Of a DNA stretch of 37,899 nucleotides, positions 1 through 9,093 are shown in pieces; within the stretch, counting starts at the first letter, position 1, and every line of letters begins with the position of its first letter. A program made the position numbers and the translations under genes. The notes under the pieces were generated by a model. That model was not told where the DNA came from. It did no database searches and was given only the letters and a program-made list of their open reading frames with translations. The stretch spans positions 1-37,899 of the forward strand of contig CAKRRS010000021.1 in assembly GCA_934394665.1 (NCBI GenBank), read 5' to 3'. The stretch is from an uncultured Acetatifactor sp. (GTDB lineage: Bacteria; Bacillota; Clostridia; Lachnospirales; Lachnospiraceae).

Positions 1-80
1 ATGTCAGTGTTTCTTATATGCAACCGGGGCTACGGCGACAGGTGAGCCAATTCGTTTGCCAATCAACTAACTTTCAATTT
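1..80 (-). repeat. Partial copy of MITE-like repeat (left window edge)
   Basis: Bases 1-42 match the reverse complement of 37494-37535 with two mismatches. Weaker similarity continues to about base 77, including the shared string AACTAACTTTCAA. The matching part is one terminal arm of the element described at 37491-37672, so the rest of this copy should lie to the left of the window. The two copies are inverted relative to each other. The downstream end of the MFS gene (stop at 79) abuts the repeat. Confidence 0.75.
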
Positions 81-1242
81 ACTTCACTTTCCGATTCAGC
101 GCCTCATGCATTACTACCATAAGCACTAAAAAGACCAGCAGATATCCCGGCAGTAACGCCACGCTGATATGGCTTGCAATGAGTCCGAATACCGGCGGCA
201 TCAGGCAGGTACCGACATAGGCGCTTGCCATCTGGATTCCGATGATTGCCTGTGATTTATCTGCACCGAAATGCGCCGGTGTGGAGTGGATGACGCAGGG
301 ATAGATGGGTGCGCAGCCAAGTCCGATCACGATCAGACCGACCAGTGCACAGGCATTGCTAAACGGCAACAACATTAACAAAATGCCGGCTCCGACAATC
401 CCCTGCCCCAGCCGGATCATCTGGGTATCATTAAACTTCATGGTCACAAATCCGCTCAATGCCCGTCCTACCGTAATCCCGATAAAGAACATGCTGGCAA
501 AGGTTGCAGCCGTCTCTGCCGGAATCCCCTTATATAGGGTAAGGTAACTGCTGGCCCACAGGCTGGTCGTCTGTTCCACCGCGCAATAGCAGAAAAAGCA
601 AAACAGAATCTCTTTCACGCCGCGTATCTTCTCTACTTCCCGAAGGGATAATGCTTTTGCGGTAACTTCTTCTCCGTTCTGCTCTACCGTCTCGGAACGG
701 TCTTTCCACAGTGGCAGACTGAAGATCAGGATTACCGTCAGCACTACCTGTAAACCGGAGATCACGCGATATCCCAGATTCCAGGTCCCGCCGCCGGTCA
801 GCACCAGTCCCATGATATAAGGGCCTGCTGTCGCTCCGACACCCCACATACAATGCAGCCAGCTCATGTGCCTGCTCTCATAATGCAGTGCCACATAGTT
901 ATTCAGGGAAGCATCCACACTGCCCGCTCCCAGTCCGTAAGGAATCGCCCACAGGCACAGCATCCAGAACTGCGAACTGACAGAAAAGCCTAATAATGCC
1001 GCTGCCGTCATTGCCACGCTGATAGCAGTTACTTTTCCGGTGCCAAGCCATCTGGTCAGGCAGTCACTCTGGAGACTGGATACAATCGTACCGGCTGCTA
1101 TGATCATAGACAGGATACCGGCATAAGATACCGGAACCTGCAATACCGGATACATCGATGGCCATGCTGCACCCAGAATGGAGTCCGGCAAGCCCAGACT
1201 GATAAATGATAAATATATGATAACTAACAAAATCTGAAACAT
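79..1242 (-). CDS. MFS transporter, sugar (fucose) permease-like
   Basis: This is a 387-residue polytopic membrane protein with about 12 hydrophobic segments and an N-terminal stretch LGLPDSILGAAWPSM typical of FucP/YfkF-like MFS proteins. It probably moves a sugar or sugar derivative by proton symport across the cytoplasmic membrane. I chose the ATG at 1242 because GGGAG lies five bases upstream; the open frame extends four codons further to a TTG at 1254, which has no ribosome site of its own. It lies downstream of the GH3 beta-glucosidase on the same strand, separated by about 160 bases that include a hairpin. A role in taking up a glycoside or releasing a product of that enzyme is plausible but inferred. 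The substrate cannot be read from sequence. Confidence 0.8.
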   Translation of the reverse strand: MFQILLVIIYLSFISLGLPDSILGAAWPSMYPVLQVPVSYAGILSMIIAAGTIVSSLQSDCLTRWLGTGKVTAISVAMTAAALLGFSVSSQFWMLCLWAIPYGLGAGSVDASLNNYVALHYESRHMSWLHCMWGVGATAGPYIMGLVLTGGGTWNLGYRVISGLQVVLTVILIFSLPLWKDRSETVEQNGEEVTAKALSLREVEKIRGVKEILFCFFCYCAVEQTTSLWASSYLTLYKGIPAETAATFASMFFIGITVGRALSGFVTMKFNDTQMIRLGQGIVGAGILLMLLPFSNACALVGLIVIGLGCAPIYPCVIHSTPAHFGADKSQAIIGIQMASAYVGTCLMPPVFGLIASHISVALLPGYLLVFLVLMVVMHEALNRKVK

Positions 1243-1377
1243 AATGACTCCCAAATTTTAAATGTAATATATCTGTTCCTGAATGAAACCTTCAAATTCC
1301 CTTCACTCAACAAAATACGCCCGACTAGTTCCTTTGAATGCGACACCTTGAATAACAGGTTGTTGAAACATTCGTCC

Positions 1378-1403
1378 GAGCAGAAGCGCATAATCCTCTG
1401 CTC
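1378..1403 (-). terminator. Hairpin directly after the GH3 gene
   Basis: A 7-bp perfect stem (GAGCAGA/TCTGCTC) with a 12-base loop abuts the stop codon of the GH3 gene at 1404. No good T-run follows on the minus strand, so it may be a weak terminator or an mRNA-stabilising stem. The rest of 1255-1403 shows no gene. Confidence 0.3.
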
Positions 1404-3692
1404 TTATTCATTCAAAGCATTCAACTGATCCACCAGGTTCTGTACATCCGCCATGCTGACGCCACCTCCGAAGCTGATCGGTCCGCGGAGCGGCATATAC
1501 ATAAGCATTGCTGCATTCATCTCATCGCTGATGGCTTCCTTGGCTGCTTCTCCGCCTTCGGTTCCGGCATCCTCCTGTCCGAACATTCCTTTCTGCAGAA
1601 CGCTCTGTACCAGTTTCCATGCTTCTGGATGCTTCATAACATCTCCCATCGTGGTATCTGTCGTGTATACAAAAGGAATCTTCACAGTGGATTCCACAGT
1701 CACGGTATCGCTGAGGACAATATCTCTGGAAGAGCGGCCAATGAGGATATCGAATTCCCCACTCTCCACCTGCCAGTCACGGAGCTGTACATCATAGTAG
1801 GCAAAAGCTCTCTTTTCCAAGGTAAAGGTCACCGTCTTCGTCTCTCCGGGAGCCAGTTCCACCTTAGCAAAATCCCGCAGTTCCTTTATCGGACGGATCA
1901 CAGTGCTTTCACGATCTCCAACGTAGAGCTGGACGACTTCCTTGCCTGTCATTTTCCCGGTATTCGTTACATCCACCGATACTGTCAGTGTTTCGGTGTC
2001 TTTCATCTGTTTCTTATCCAGGCGCAGATTGTCATAGGCAAAAGTCGTATACGATAATCCATAGCCGAACGGGAACAGTACATCCATTTTCTTCTTGTCA
2101 TAATAACGGTAACCTACGAAAATACCCTCTCTGTATTCCACACGGTCTCCTTCTCCGAAGCCGAACAGATAAGAAGGAGTATCCTCCAGTCGCTTCGGGA
2201 ATGTCTCCGGCAGCTTGGCACTGGGATTCACCTTACCGAAGAGGATATCATACTCAGACACGCCCACTGCCTGTCCGCCCAGATAAGCTTCCAGGATACC
2301 CTTCACCTTATCTGCCCAGGGCATTTCCACCGGTGCGCCGTTGTGCAGTACCACAATGGTATTGGGCTGTACGGCCGCGATCTTTTCGATTAATTCGTTC
2401 TGGCAGTCCGGCATCCGCATATGTTTACGGTCAAATCCTTCCGATTCAAACGCATCCGGCAGTCCCGCAAAAATCACAGCTGCTTTTGCGCATTTTGCTG
2501 TCTCGACAGCTTCTGCCACGAGTGCCTCGTCCACTTTATCTTCCTTATCATCAAATCCTTGCGCATACAAAATATGCTGATTGCCTGCTGCTTCTGCCGC
2601 ATCCAGGGCTCCTGTGATCTTATGGCTGTTAATATGGGAGCTTCCGCCGCCCTGATATCTGGGCTTCTTCGCATATTTTCCGATAAAAGCAACCGTCTCA
2701 CCTTCTGACAACGGCAATACATCTTCATTCTTTAACAGCACTATGGTCTCTTCCGCTACCTTTTTCGCCATCTCATGATCCTGGTCCTGATCCCATGCTG
2801 CCTGTTTATCCCTGTTTTCAGTATAACGATATACAATATTCAGGATGCGTTCTACCGCGGTATCCAGAACAGATTCTTCCAGTGTTCCGTTCTTCACTGC
2901 CTCAACGATCAGTTCGTCATTCACGCCTTCCGATCCCGGCATCTCCAGATCCAGTCCGGCTTTCAGATCTGCCACACGGTCATTGACCGCACCCCAGTCA
3001 CTCATGACATAACCGTCGAATCCCCATTGATCACGCAATGTTTCCGTCAGATATTTATGATGTGCCGCAGCATAGGTACCGTTGATCTTGTTATAGGAGC
3101 ACATCACTGTCCAGGGTTTTGCCTTCTTCACAGCGCCTTCAAAAGCTGCCAGATAAATCTCATGCAGAGTTCTCTCATCAATCTGCTCATCCACAGACAT
3201 TCTGCGCGTCTCCTGATTGTTGGCCAGGAAATGTTTGATACTGGTTCCTACATTTTTACTCTGCACACCGCGGATCAGTGCTCCCGCAATTTCCGAAGCC
3301 ACAACCGGATCCTCGGAGTAATATTCAAAATTTCGTCCGCACAGAGGAGAACGTTTGATATTCACAGCAGGACCCAGGATGACACTGACGTCTTCCGCCT
3401 GACACTCATTCCCAATCGTCTCTCCCATCCGGTATAACAGATCTCTGTTAAAAGAAGCTGCGGTTCCGCAGCCTGCCGGAAAACATACTGCTTTAATACT
3501 TTCATTTACGCCGAGATGGTCTGCTTTATCGTTCTGTTTGCGCAGACCGTGAGGGCCATCGGACACCATGCTGGCAGGAATCCCTAACCGTTCACAGCTT
3601 TTGGTATGCCAGAAATCCGCCCCGGAACAAAGAGACGCTTTTTCCTCCAGAGTCATCTGTGCTATCAAGTCTCTGATTTTTTCCTTTGTCAT
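1404..3692 (-). CDS. Glycoside hydrolase family 3, beta-glucosidase type
   Basis: This 762-residue GH3 enzyme hydrolyses terminal non-reducing beta-glycosides. The N-terminal TIM-barrel domain carries KHF at residues 153-155 and the nucleophile motif VMSDWGAV, with Asp232 as the likely nucleophile; SDW fits the beta-glucosidase branch. The alpha/beta sandwich domain (about 310-540) is followed by a fibronectin III-like domain (about 575-660, with APGETKTVTFTL). A tail of about 95 residues after it contains a Gly/Glu-rich linker and ends in a predicted amphipathic helix. There is no signal peptide, so it acts in the cytoplasm. The start has a strong site (AGGAGGT, 10 bases upstream). It is divergent from the AraC gene at 3901, which is a likely regulator. 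Exact substrate (cellobiose, xylo- or mixed oligosaccharide) is not certain. Confidence 0.88.
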   Translation of the reverse strand: MTKEKIRDLIAQMTLEEKASLCSGADFWHTKSCERLGIPASMVSDGPHGLRKQNDKADHLGVNESIKAVCFPAGCGTAASFNRDLLYRMGETIGNECQAEDVSVILGPAVNIKRSPLCGRNFEYYSEDPVVASEIAGALIRGVQSKNVGTSIKHFLANNQETRRMSVDEQIDERTLHEIYLAAFEGAVKKAKPWTVMCSYNKINGTYAAAHHKYLTETLRDQWGFDGYVMSDWGAVNDRVADLKAGLDLEMPGSEGVNDELIVEAVKNGTLEESVLDTAVERILNIVYRYTENRDKQAAWDQDQDHEMAKKVAEETIVLLKNEDVLPLSEGETVAFIGKYAKKPRYQGGGSSHINSHKITGALDAAEAAGNQHILYAQGFDDKEDKVDEALVAEAVETAKCAKAAVIFAGLPDAFESEGFDRKHMRMPDCQNELIEKIAAVQPNTIVVLHNGAPVEMPWADKVKGILEAYLGGQAVGVSEYDILFGKVNPSAKLPETFPKRLEDTPSYLFGFGEGDRVEYREGIFVGYRYYDKKKMDVLFPFGYGLSYTTFAYDNLRLDKKQMKDTETLTVSVDVTNTGKMTGKEVVQLYVGDRESTVIRPIKELRDFAKVELAPGETKTVTFTLEKRAFAYYDVQLRDWQVESGEFDILIGRSSRDIVLSDTVTVESTVKIPFVYTTDTTMGDVMKHPEAWKLVQSVLQKGMFGQEDAGTEGGEAAKEAISDEMNAAMLMYMPLRGPISFGGGVSMADVQNLVDQLNALNE

Positions 3693-3798
3693 GTAGTGAT
3701 AACCTCCTAATCATTATACTTCTCATATTGCTTTTTATGGTTATCAGTCTATCAACTTTACGTGAAAATTCCTATGTCCGATTATGACTTCTTTTTAG

Positions 3799-3835
3799 GT
3801 CAATATTGACTTTTTGCATGTATCAGGAATATGAT
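3799..3835 (+). promoter_or_regulatory. Promoter with palindromic operator for the AraC gene
   Basis: TTGACT at 3806-3811 and TATGAT at 3830-3835 are separated by 18 bases, each matching the consensus at five of six positions. The -35 box is overlapped by a perfect 12-bp palindrome, GTCAATATTGAC (3799-3810), which could be an operator for autoregulation or for the divergent GH3 gene. The leader to the ATG at 3901 is about 60 bases. Confidence 0.55.
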
Positions 3836-3900
3836 GAAAACAGAAAGCGTAAATCGATTGCCTTGGCTCTGAATAGTTACAACTTAAGAAAGGATCCCTC

Positions 3901-4719
3901 ATGCCGCAATTTTCCCACGAAGAAGTCTCTTTTGAAAGCGGGATCAACGTCCGCTTCACGATTTATGACAGCAATAATGACTACATCCCCGAACACTGGC
4001 ATCGCAGTCTGGAAGTCGTCTACCTCTATGAAGGTTCCATGGAATTCACGGAAGAACAAAAACTTCTGCTCTTGAAAGCCGGGGATTTTCATATCGTCAA
4101 TTCCGCTTTAGTCCACGCCACACGTACCACAGAACTTACCAGGGTACTGCTTCTGCAGATTCCCTATGCTTTTCTCACCGAAGCCATACCGGAATATGAA
4201 AGTATCCGGTTTCTGTTCTCTCACAGGAACCCTTCCGTCGATGAACAGATTCGGAAGATTCTGACTTCTATGGGCACTCTCTATACCGAAAAACCGCAAA
4301 GCTACACTCTGCGGTTTTCCGGACTGCTTTATGAATTTTTATATCTTCTTATGACAAATTATAAGGTTACCGTCGACAATACCTTGAGGATTCAAAGCCA
4401 GAAAAATCTACATCGCCTCGAACCGGTGATTCAATATATCCAGTCCCATTATGCTGAAGCGATTTCGTTAGAGGACGCCGCCTCCCTGGCACACCTGAAC
4501 CCGGAATATTTCTGCCGGTTTTTCCGGCGCAATATGGGTACCACTCTCACTTCCTATATCAACAGTGTACGTCTCATGCATGTCTGCAAGGACTTAAAAG
4601 ATACGGATCTGACGATTGGGGAGATTCTGGAACGTCACGGGGTCACGAATTATAAAAAATTCCTACTCTCCTTCAAGCAAGTATACGGCTGTGCACCGAG
4701 GGATTTCCGGAAACAGTAA
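3901..4719 (+). CDS. AraC-family transcriptional regulator with cupin sensor
   Basis: This 272-residue regulator has an N-terminal cupin-type sugar-sensing domain (about 15-95, with EHWHRSLEVVYLYEG and KAGDFHIVNS) and a C-terminal double helix-turn-helix AraC domain (about 175-272, with LTIGEILERHGVTNYKKF). An AAAGGA site lies just upstream of the ATG. It is the only clear plus-strand gene in the window and is divergent from the GH3 beta-glucosidase gene, the usual arrangement for a local activator. Its last 70 bases overlap the 3' end of the convergent AraC gene. The ligand is unknown; a beta-glycoside or its sugar is the natural guess. Confidence 0.88.
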   Translation: MPQFSHEEVSFESGINVRFTIYDSNNDYIPEHWHRSLEVVYLYEGSMEFTEEQKLLLLKAGDFHIVNSALVHATRTTELTRVLLLQIPYAFLTEAIPEYESIRFLFSHRNPSVDEQIRKILTSMGTLYTEKPQSYTLRFSGLLYEFLYLLMTNYKVTVDNTLRIQSQKNLHRLEPVIQYIQSHYAEAISLEDAASLAHLNPEYFCRFFRRNMGTTLTSYINSVRLMHVCKDLKDTDLTIGEILERHGVTNYKKFLLSFKQVYGCAPRDFRKQ

Positions 4720-5558
4720 GTTTTCTGATACTCATGTGGCAGCATACCGTATTGCTCCCGGAAAAATGTAGAAAATGCCTTGCTGTTGGGAAATCCGTGA
4801 TTCAGTGCGATCTCACCTATCGTTAGTTCACTCTCCTGCAAATCCTTCACTGCATGTTCAAACCGGATCATCCTGAGGTAATCCTTGTAATTGATCCGGG
4901 CATATTGGCGAAACATGCGGGACAGGTAGGTCGGTGAATACCCAAACCTTGACGCCAGTATTTCCAGGGAAATATCTTCCGCATAATGTTCTCTGAGATA
5001 ACCGGTGATCCCGTCCAGGCGCTTCATGCGCTGATCTTCTCCGTACAGCTTCTGTCCTTCCTCCCTGACCAGGTAATCCATCCTCAGAAAATATTGCAGC
5101 CGGTAAAATTCGCTTTGCAACAAAAATTCATACCCGTTTTTTCTGTCACAGGACAATTGATACATTTCCGTTATGAGTCTGAAAATCTCTGCATCTTTCT
5201 GTCTGTTTTCATGCGAAAAACGGATCGGCCGATTTTCCGCATCGTCCCATTCACGGGAATTCAGCGAAAACTGTAAAACAATGGTTTCATTTGGTGTCAG
5301 TGCATGTACGGAATGTATTTCATTGCTGTTAACGATGACAAATTTTCCCGCTTCAAGCGTACATTTTCTGCCACTGAGATAAAAATCCAGTTTACCGCTC
5401 TTTACGGCAAAGATTTCAATACAGAAATGTCTGTGAACTTCACGGATATAATTTCCGGCTCCTCCCTCGAACCGGAACAGCCTGAAGGGAAGTCCTCTGT
5501 CCGGAATCATCATTTCCTGTTGACATCTTTCTTCATCATCTAACATCTTCATTTTCAT
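4650..5558 (-). CDS. AraC-family transcriptional regulator with cupin sensor
   Basis: About 302 residues: an N-terminal cupin domain (HRHFCIEIFAVKSGKLDFYLSG, roughly residues 40-110) and a C-terminal AraC domain (about 190-290, with LTIGEIALNHGFPNSKAFSTFFR). It follows the GH3 beta-xylosidase gene by under 50 bases on the same strand, so it may be co-transcribed with the xylan genes and help control them. The start is uncertain: ATGs at 5558, 5552 and 5546 all lie near a GGGG ribosome site, and an upstream TTG is also open. The last 20 or so residues run past the usual end of the family and are encoded antisense to the end of the convergent AraC gene. Confidence 0.85.
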   Translation of the reverse strand: MKMKMLDDEERCQQEMMIPDRGLPFRLFRFEGGAGNYIREVHRHFCIEIFAVKSGKLDFYLSGRKCTLEAGKFVIVNSNEIHSVHALTPNETIVLQFSLNSREWDDAENRPIRFSHENRQKDAEIFRLITEMYQLSCDRKNGYEFLLQSEFYRLQYFLRMDYLVREEGQKLYGEDQRMKRLDGITGYLREHYAEDISLEILASRFGYSPTYLSRMFRQYARINYKDYLRMIRFEHAVKDLQESELTIGEIALNHGFPNSKAFSTFFREQYGMLPHEYQKTYCFRKSLGAQPYTCLKESRNFL

Positions 5559-5605
5559 ACACCCCAAATCTGCCCTGACATCTTAATTCCGCCACAGTAA
5601 TTAGT

Positions 5606-7756
5606 CTAATATTCCACCGAAATTTCTTCCCCTGTTTTGGTAACTTTCATGCAGGCTGTCTTTTGTCCGGTCAGCTCCGCACTTCTTTCGTCCGGCTGTT
5701 GTCCGCCAATGGAGATCAAATAGTCTCCGGGTCTTACCTTGCACTCGCCATCCTCGGTGATATATGCAAAGTCTCTGTCCGTCAGGGTAATTGCCACTTT
5801 TTTCTTTTCTCCCACTGTCAGAGGCACACAGGAGATTCCCTTTAACTGAAATCCGGGTTCGTATTCCAGTGCATCCTGCCTCTTTACATATACCTGCACT
5901 GTTTCCCATAACGGATAGTCACTTTCGTTGGTCACTGTTGCGGATACCGTCACTTCCTGTCCGACATCCGTTACCTTGGCCGATACTTTTTCCTCTCCGT
6001 AGACTACCTTGCCATAATGCAGACCATATCCAAAAGGATATAAAACATTTTTGCTTTCATATCGGTAGGTTCTGTGTGCCATACTGTAATCTGTAAATTC
6101 CGGAAGATTTTCTGTCCCCTGATAAAACGTCACCGGCAGCTTCCCGGACGGTGAAAACTCGCCAAACAGTAACTGTGCAATGCTCCTGCCGCCTCTTGCT
6201 CCCGGATACCAGCAATCCACAATCGCTTTTACGTTTTCCTGCTGTTGCGCCCAGGAAAGGTCGATTGCGCTTCCCGCCAGCAAGAGAACAATGACAGGTT
6301 TGCCCACTGCGGTGATTGTTTCTAATAATTCTTCCTGCAAACCGGGCAGTCCCAATCCCAATTTATCACCGCTGGCATAGGCATTGCCCGCGTCACCTTC
6401 TTCCCCTTCGATAGATGCATCCAGTCCGAGACAAAGTACTACCACGTCCGACTGTTCCGCTGTAGCCAATGCCTCCTGGATTCTGTCATTACGTTCTCCT
6501 AATGCTTCCACCTTATCTTTATACAATCCACATCCCTGTGCATAATATACTTTTACATCCTCGCCTACATATTGTTGAATTCCTTCCAGCGGTGTGATAT
6601 ACTGAGATGATGTTCCTTCATAATTTCCCACCAATGCCGCTCTGGAATTGGCATTCGGTCCGATTACGGCAATCGAATTAAGCTTTTCTTTTTGTAAGGG
6701 CAGAAAATCTCCGACATTTTTAAGAAGTACCAGACTTCTTCTGGATACATCCATTGACACCGCAATATGCTCCGGACACTCCACCTTGTCAAAAGGAATG
6801 TCGTCATACGGAGAAGGATACTCTTCCAGCATTCCAAGCCGGATTCTGACATCCAACAGGCGCTCCACAGCCTCCGTGATTACCTCTTCCGTCACCAGTC
6901 CCATCTCATAGGCTTTTGGCAGATGCAGGAAGGCATTTCCGCAGTTCAGATCGCAGCCATTGTTCACTGCCATTGCAGCGGATTCCGCAGCAATCCCCGT
7001 TACATGGTGATGCAGATGAAAATCATTGATAGCCCAGCAATCCGATACCACATGACCTTCAAACCCGAATTCCTCACGCAGAATATCTTTTAACAATGTC
7101 TTGCTCCCGCAGGCCGGTTCCCCGTTGACACGGTTGTAAGCACCCATCACAGCTTCTACACCGGCATCCTTCACGCAGCGTTTGAAGGCATACAGGTAAG
7201 TATCATACAGATCGTGTTTGGAAACTTCCGCATTAAACTCATGCCGAAGTGCTTCCGGACCACTGTGTACCGCATAATGTTTGGCACAGGCCGCTGCCTT
7301 CAGATGATCCTTATCCGGCCCCTGCAATCCTTTGATATATGCGCATCCCAATTTACCGGTCAGATAGGGATCCTCACCGTAAGTCTCATGTCCCCTTCCC
7401 CATCTGGGATCTCTGAAAATATTGACATTGGGTGCCCAGTAGGTCAGACCTTTATAGATTCCGCGGTCACCGCGTTTTGAAAACTGATTAAATTTGGCTC
7501 TTCCTTCCGTGGAAACCACGTCTCCGGCTTTTTCCAGAAGCTTTTCATCAAAAGTCGCTGCCATGGCAATCGCCTGTGGAAACATGGTTGCGACCCCGGT
7601 CCGTGCCACTCCGTGCAGCGCTTCATTCCACCAGTTATAGGCCGGGATTCCCAATCTGTCGATTGCAGGAGATTCATACAGCATCTGGCTCATTTTCTCT
7701 TCCAGCGTCATCTGTGCTGTCAGCTTTTTGGCATATTCTCTTGTCTTTGCACTCAT
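5606..7756 (-). CDS. Glycoside hydrolase family 3, probable beta-xylosidase
   Basis: This 716-residue GH3 enzyme is predicted to release xylose from the non-reducing end of short xylo-oligosaccharides. It has the NWWNEALHGVAR signature (41-52) seen in the plant/bacterial xylosidase branch, DPRWGRGHETYGEDP at about 116-130, KHY at 159-161 and VVSDCWAI, where Asp239 is the likely nucleophile. The second alpha/beta domain and a C-terminal Fn3-like domain follow. There is no signal peptide, so it is cytoplasmic. It lies 82 bases downstream of the GH8 exo-oligoxylanase gene on the same strand; the pair would degrade oligosaccharides from both ends. Arabinofuranosidase side activity is common in this branch and cannot be excluded. 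Confidence 0.88.
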   Translation of the reverse strand: MSAKTREYAKKLTAQMTLEEKMSQMLYESPAIDRLGIPAYNWWNEALHGVARTGVATMFPQAIAMAATFDEKLLEKAGDVVSTEGRAKFNQFSKRGDRGIYKGLTYWAPNVNIFRDPRWGRGHETYGEDPYLTGKLGCAYIKGLQGPDKDHLKAAACAKHYAVHSGPEALRHEFNAEVSKHDLYDTYLYAFKRCVKDAGVEAVMGAYNRVNGEPACGSKTLLKDILREEFGFEGHVVSDCWAINDFHLHHHVTGIAAESAAMAVNNGCDLNCGNAFLHLPKAYEMGLVTEEVITEAVERLLDVRIRLGMLEEYPSPYDDIPFDKVECPEHIAVSMDVSRRSLVLLKNVGDFLPLQKEKLNSIAVIGPNANSRAALVGNYEGTSSQYITPLEGIQQYVGEDVKVYYAQGCGLYKDKVEALGERNDRIQEALATAEQSDVVVLCLGLDASIEGEEGDAGNAYASGDKLGLGLPGLQEELLETITAVGKPVIVLLLAGSAIDLSWAQQQENVKAIVDCWYPGARGGRSIAQLLFGEFSPSGKLPVTFYQGTENLPEFTDYSMAHRTYRYESKNVLYPFGYGLHYGKVVYGEEKVSAKVTDVGQEVTVSATVTNESDYPLWETVQVYVKRQDALEYEPGFQLKGISCVPLTVGEKKKVAITLTDRDFAYITEDGECKVRPGDYLISIGGQQPDERSAELTGQKTACMKVTKTGEEISVEY

Positions 7757-7838
7757 AGCAAACCTCTCTTTACCTCTGTTATGATTTTATAGTTGCATAA
7801 TACTCCCGGCTGCTGTCTAAATCTACCGGATTTTTGTC

Positions 7839-8984
7839 TCACCGATAGATTCTGTAATTCCCCGAGAGTGCCAGCATGGCAAACAGATACAGGAAATTGT
7901 CATAATAGCGCCGCTCTCCCCTGCGAAGCGGTGTATTCCAGAACTTCTTCACACATTCTATCACATAAGGTCCGTCCGCTGCCAGAGAGCTTTGCGCATT
8001 CACTGCAATGATTGCTACCGGATGCAGTGCTTTCTCCGCCAGCACGGTTCCATCGATCAAAAACACACCGTCCCAGTGTCCTTTTTGTTCTTCACAATAA
8101 AACCGCTGCAGCCTGTCAGCGATCTCCACCTGCCAGGGATCCGCATCAAACCACAGATGATCCATGGCAATATTGGCAATCGTCCGGTAAGCATCGCTGT
8201 AATACCAGTCGTGTCTGCCGAAGATCTCCTGATGTCCCGTATGCGGTGTTCCGTCATAATCCGCATATTCTGCGGAGAGTCCCGTCTCCGGATGGCACGC
8301 CTGATGCAGATACTTTCTGCTGGCCTCTGCCGCCTGCTTCCAGAATTCTCTGTCACAGGGATCTGCCATTTCCGCAAACAGTTCATAAAAATGCGGCAAA
8401 TGATAAGACGGATCCGAGAAATCCACATTGGTGATGAATTTGATTAAATGATTTGCCGGCTCCCACATGGGCTCTCCGGGATGCCCCGGTTCTCCCTTAT
8501 GTACGCATTCCCGAAGGATTGCCCTTGCCTCTTTGCCATAGGCAAAAATGCCTTCCCCGTCCCCCCAACGGGCTGAGGCAAATAATAATGCCATGGCAAA
8601 ATATTCTTCTCCGTCCGGTGCCGGTCCCTCCGCATTATGCGTCCCGTCCGTTTTACAGGACCATGCAAAATAATTACAGCAGGGACCATCCGGGATGTAC
8701 ATAAAGTTCCGAACCCATTTCCACAGCCGGTCAAACTCTTTCTTTTTATCCAGCTGTACACAGACCATCATTCCGTAGGACATTCCTTCCGTGCGGACAT
8801 CATGATTCCCGGTGTCCTCCAGATATGCCATATCTTCCCCAACCTCATGATAAAACCGTTTCTCTTCGTTTCCGTAAAATATGGTTGCAAAGGTCTGTTC
8901 CACTCTGTCTTGGATCTCAGTTTCCCCATATCCGCACTCTTTAAATACATTCCGGTAGTTTCCTGTCTGATACGCTCCTGCCAT
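7839..8984 (-). CDS. GH8 reducing-end xylose-releasing exo-oligoxylanase (Rex)
   Basis: This 381-residue protein closely follows the known Rex enzymes (EC 3.2.1.156), which remove single xylose units from the reducing end of xylo-oligosaccharides. The catalytic residues can be placed: Glu66 in VRTEGMSYG as acid, Asp264 in YYSDAYR as base, and Asp124 in GPAPDGEEYF, which helps bind sugar. The C-terminal YYDNFLYLFAMLALSGNYRI is also family-typical. No signal peptide is present, so it works in the cytoplasm. A GGAGAG site precedes the ATG. It sits between the permease gene at 9094 and the GH3 beta-xylosidase, strongly tying the importer to xylo-oligosaccharides. Confidence 0.93.
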   Translation of the reverse strand: MAGAYQTGNYRNVFKECGYGETEIQDRVEQTFATIFYGNEEKRFYHEVGEDMAYLEDTGNHDVRTEGMSYGMMVCVQLDKKKEFDRLWKWVRNFMYIPDGPCCNYFAWSCKTDGTHNAEGPAPDGEEYFAMALLFASARWGDGEGIFAYGKEARAILRECVHKGEPGHPGEPMWEPANHLIKFITNVDFSDPSYHLPHFYELFAEMADPCDREFWKQAAEASRKYLHQACHPETGLSAEYADYDGTPHTGHQEIFGRHDWYYSDAYRTIANIAMDHLWFDADPWQVEIADRLQRFYCEEQKGHWDGVFLIDGTVLAEKALHPVAIIAVNAQSSLAADGPYVIECVKKFWNTPLRRGERRYYDNFLYLFAMLALSGNYRIYR

Positions 8985-9093
8985 TTATCTTCTCTCCCCC
9001 AAAATTTCACTCATTCCATTCTGCTTTTGCAACGCTTCCAACCGACTTCAGACATAACACACTCTCTCTGCGCTGCCCTGGTCGTTCTGTTTC

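Noticed and set aside
2775..3437. Long plus-strand frame inside the GH3 gene
   Set aside because: It is antisense to a clearly real gene, has no family resemblance, and reflects codon bias of the opposite strand.
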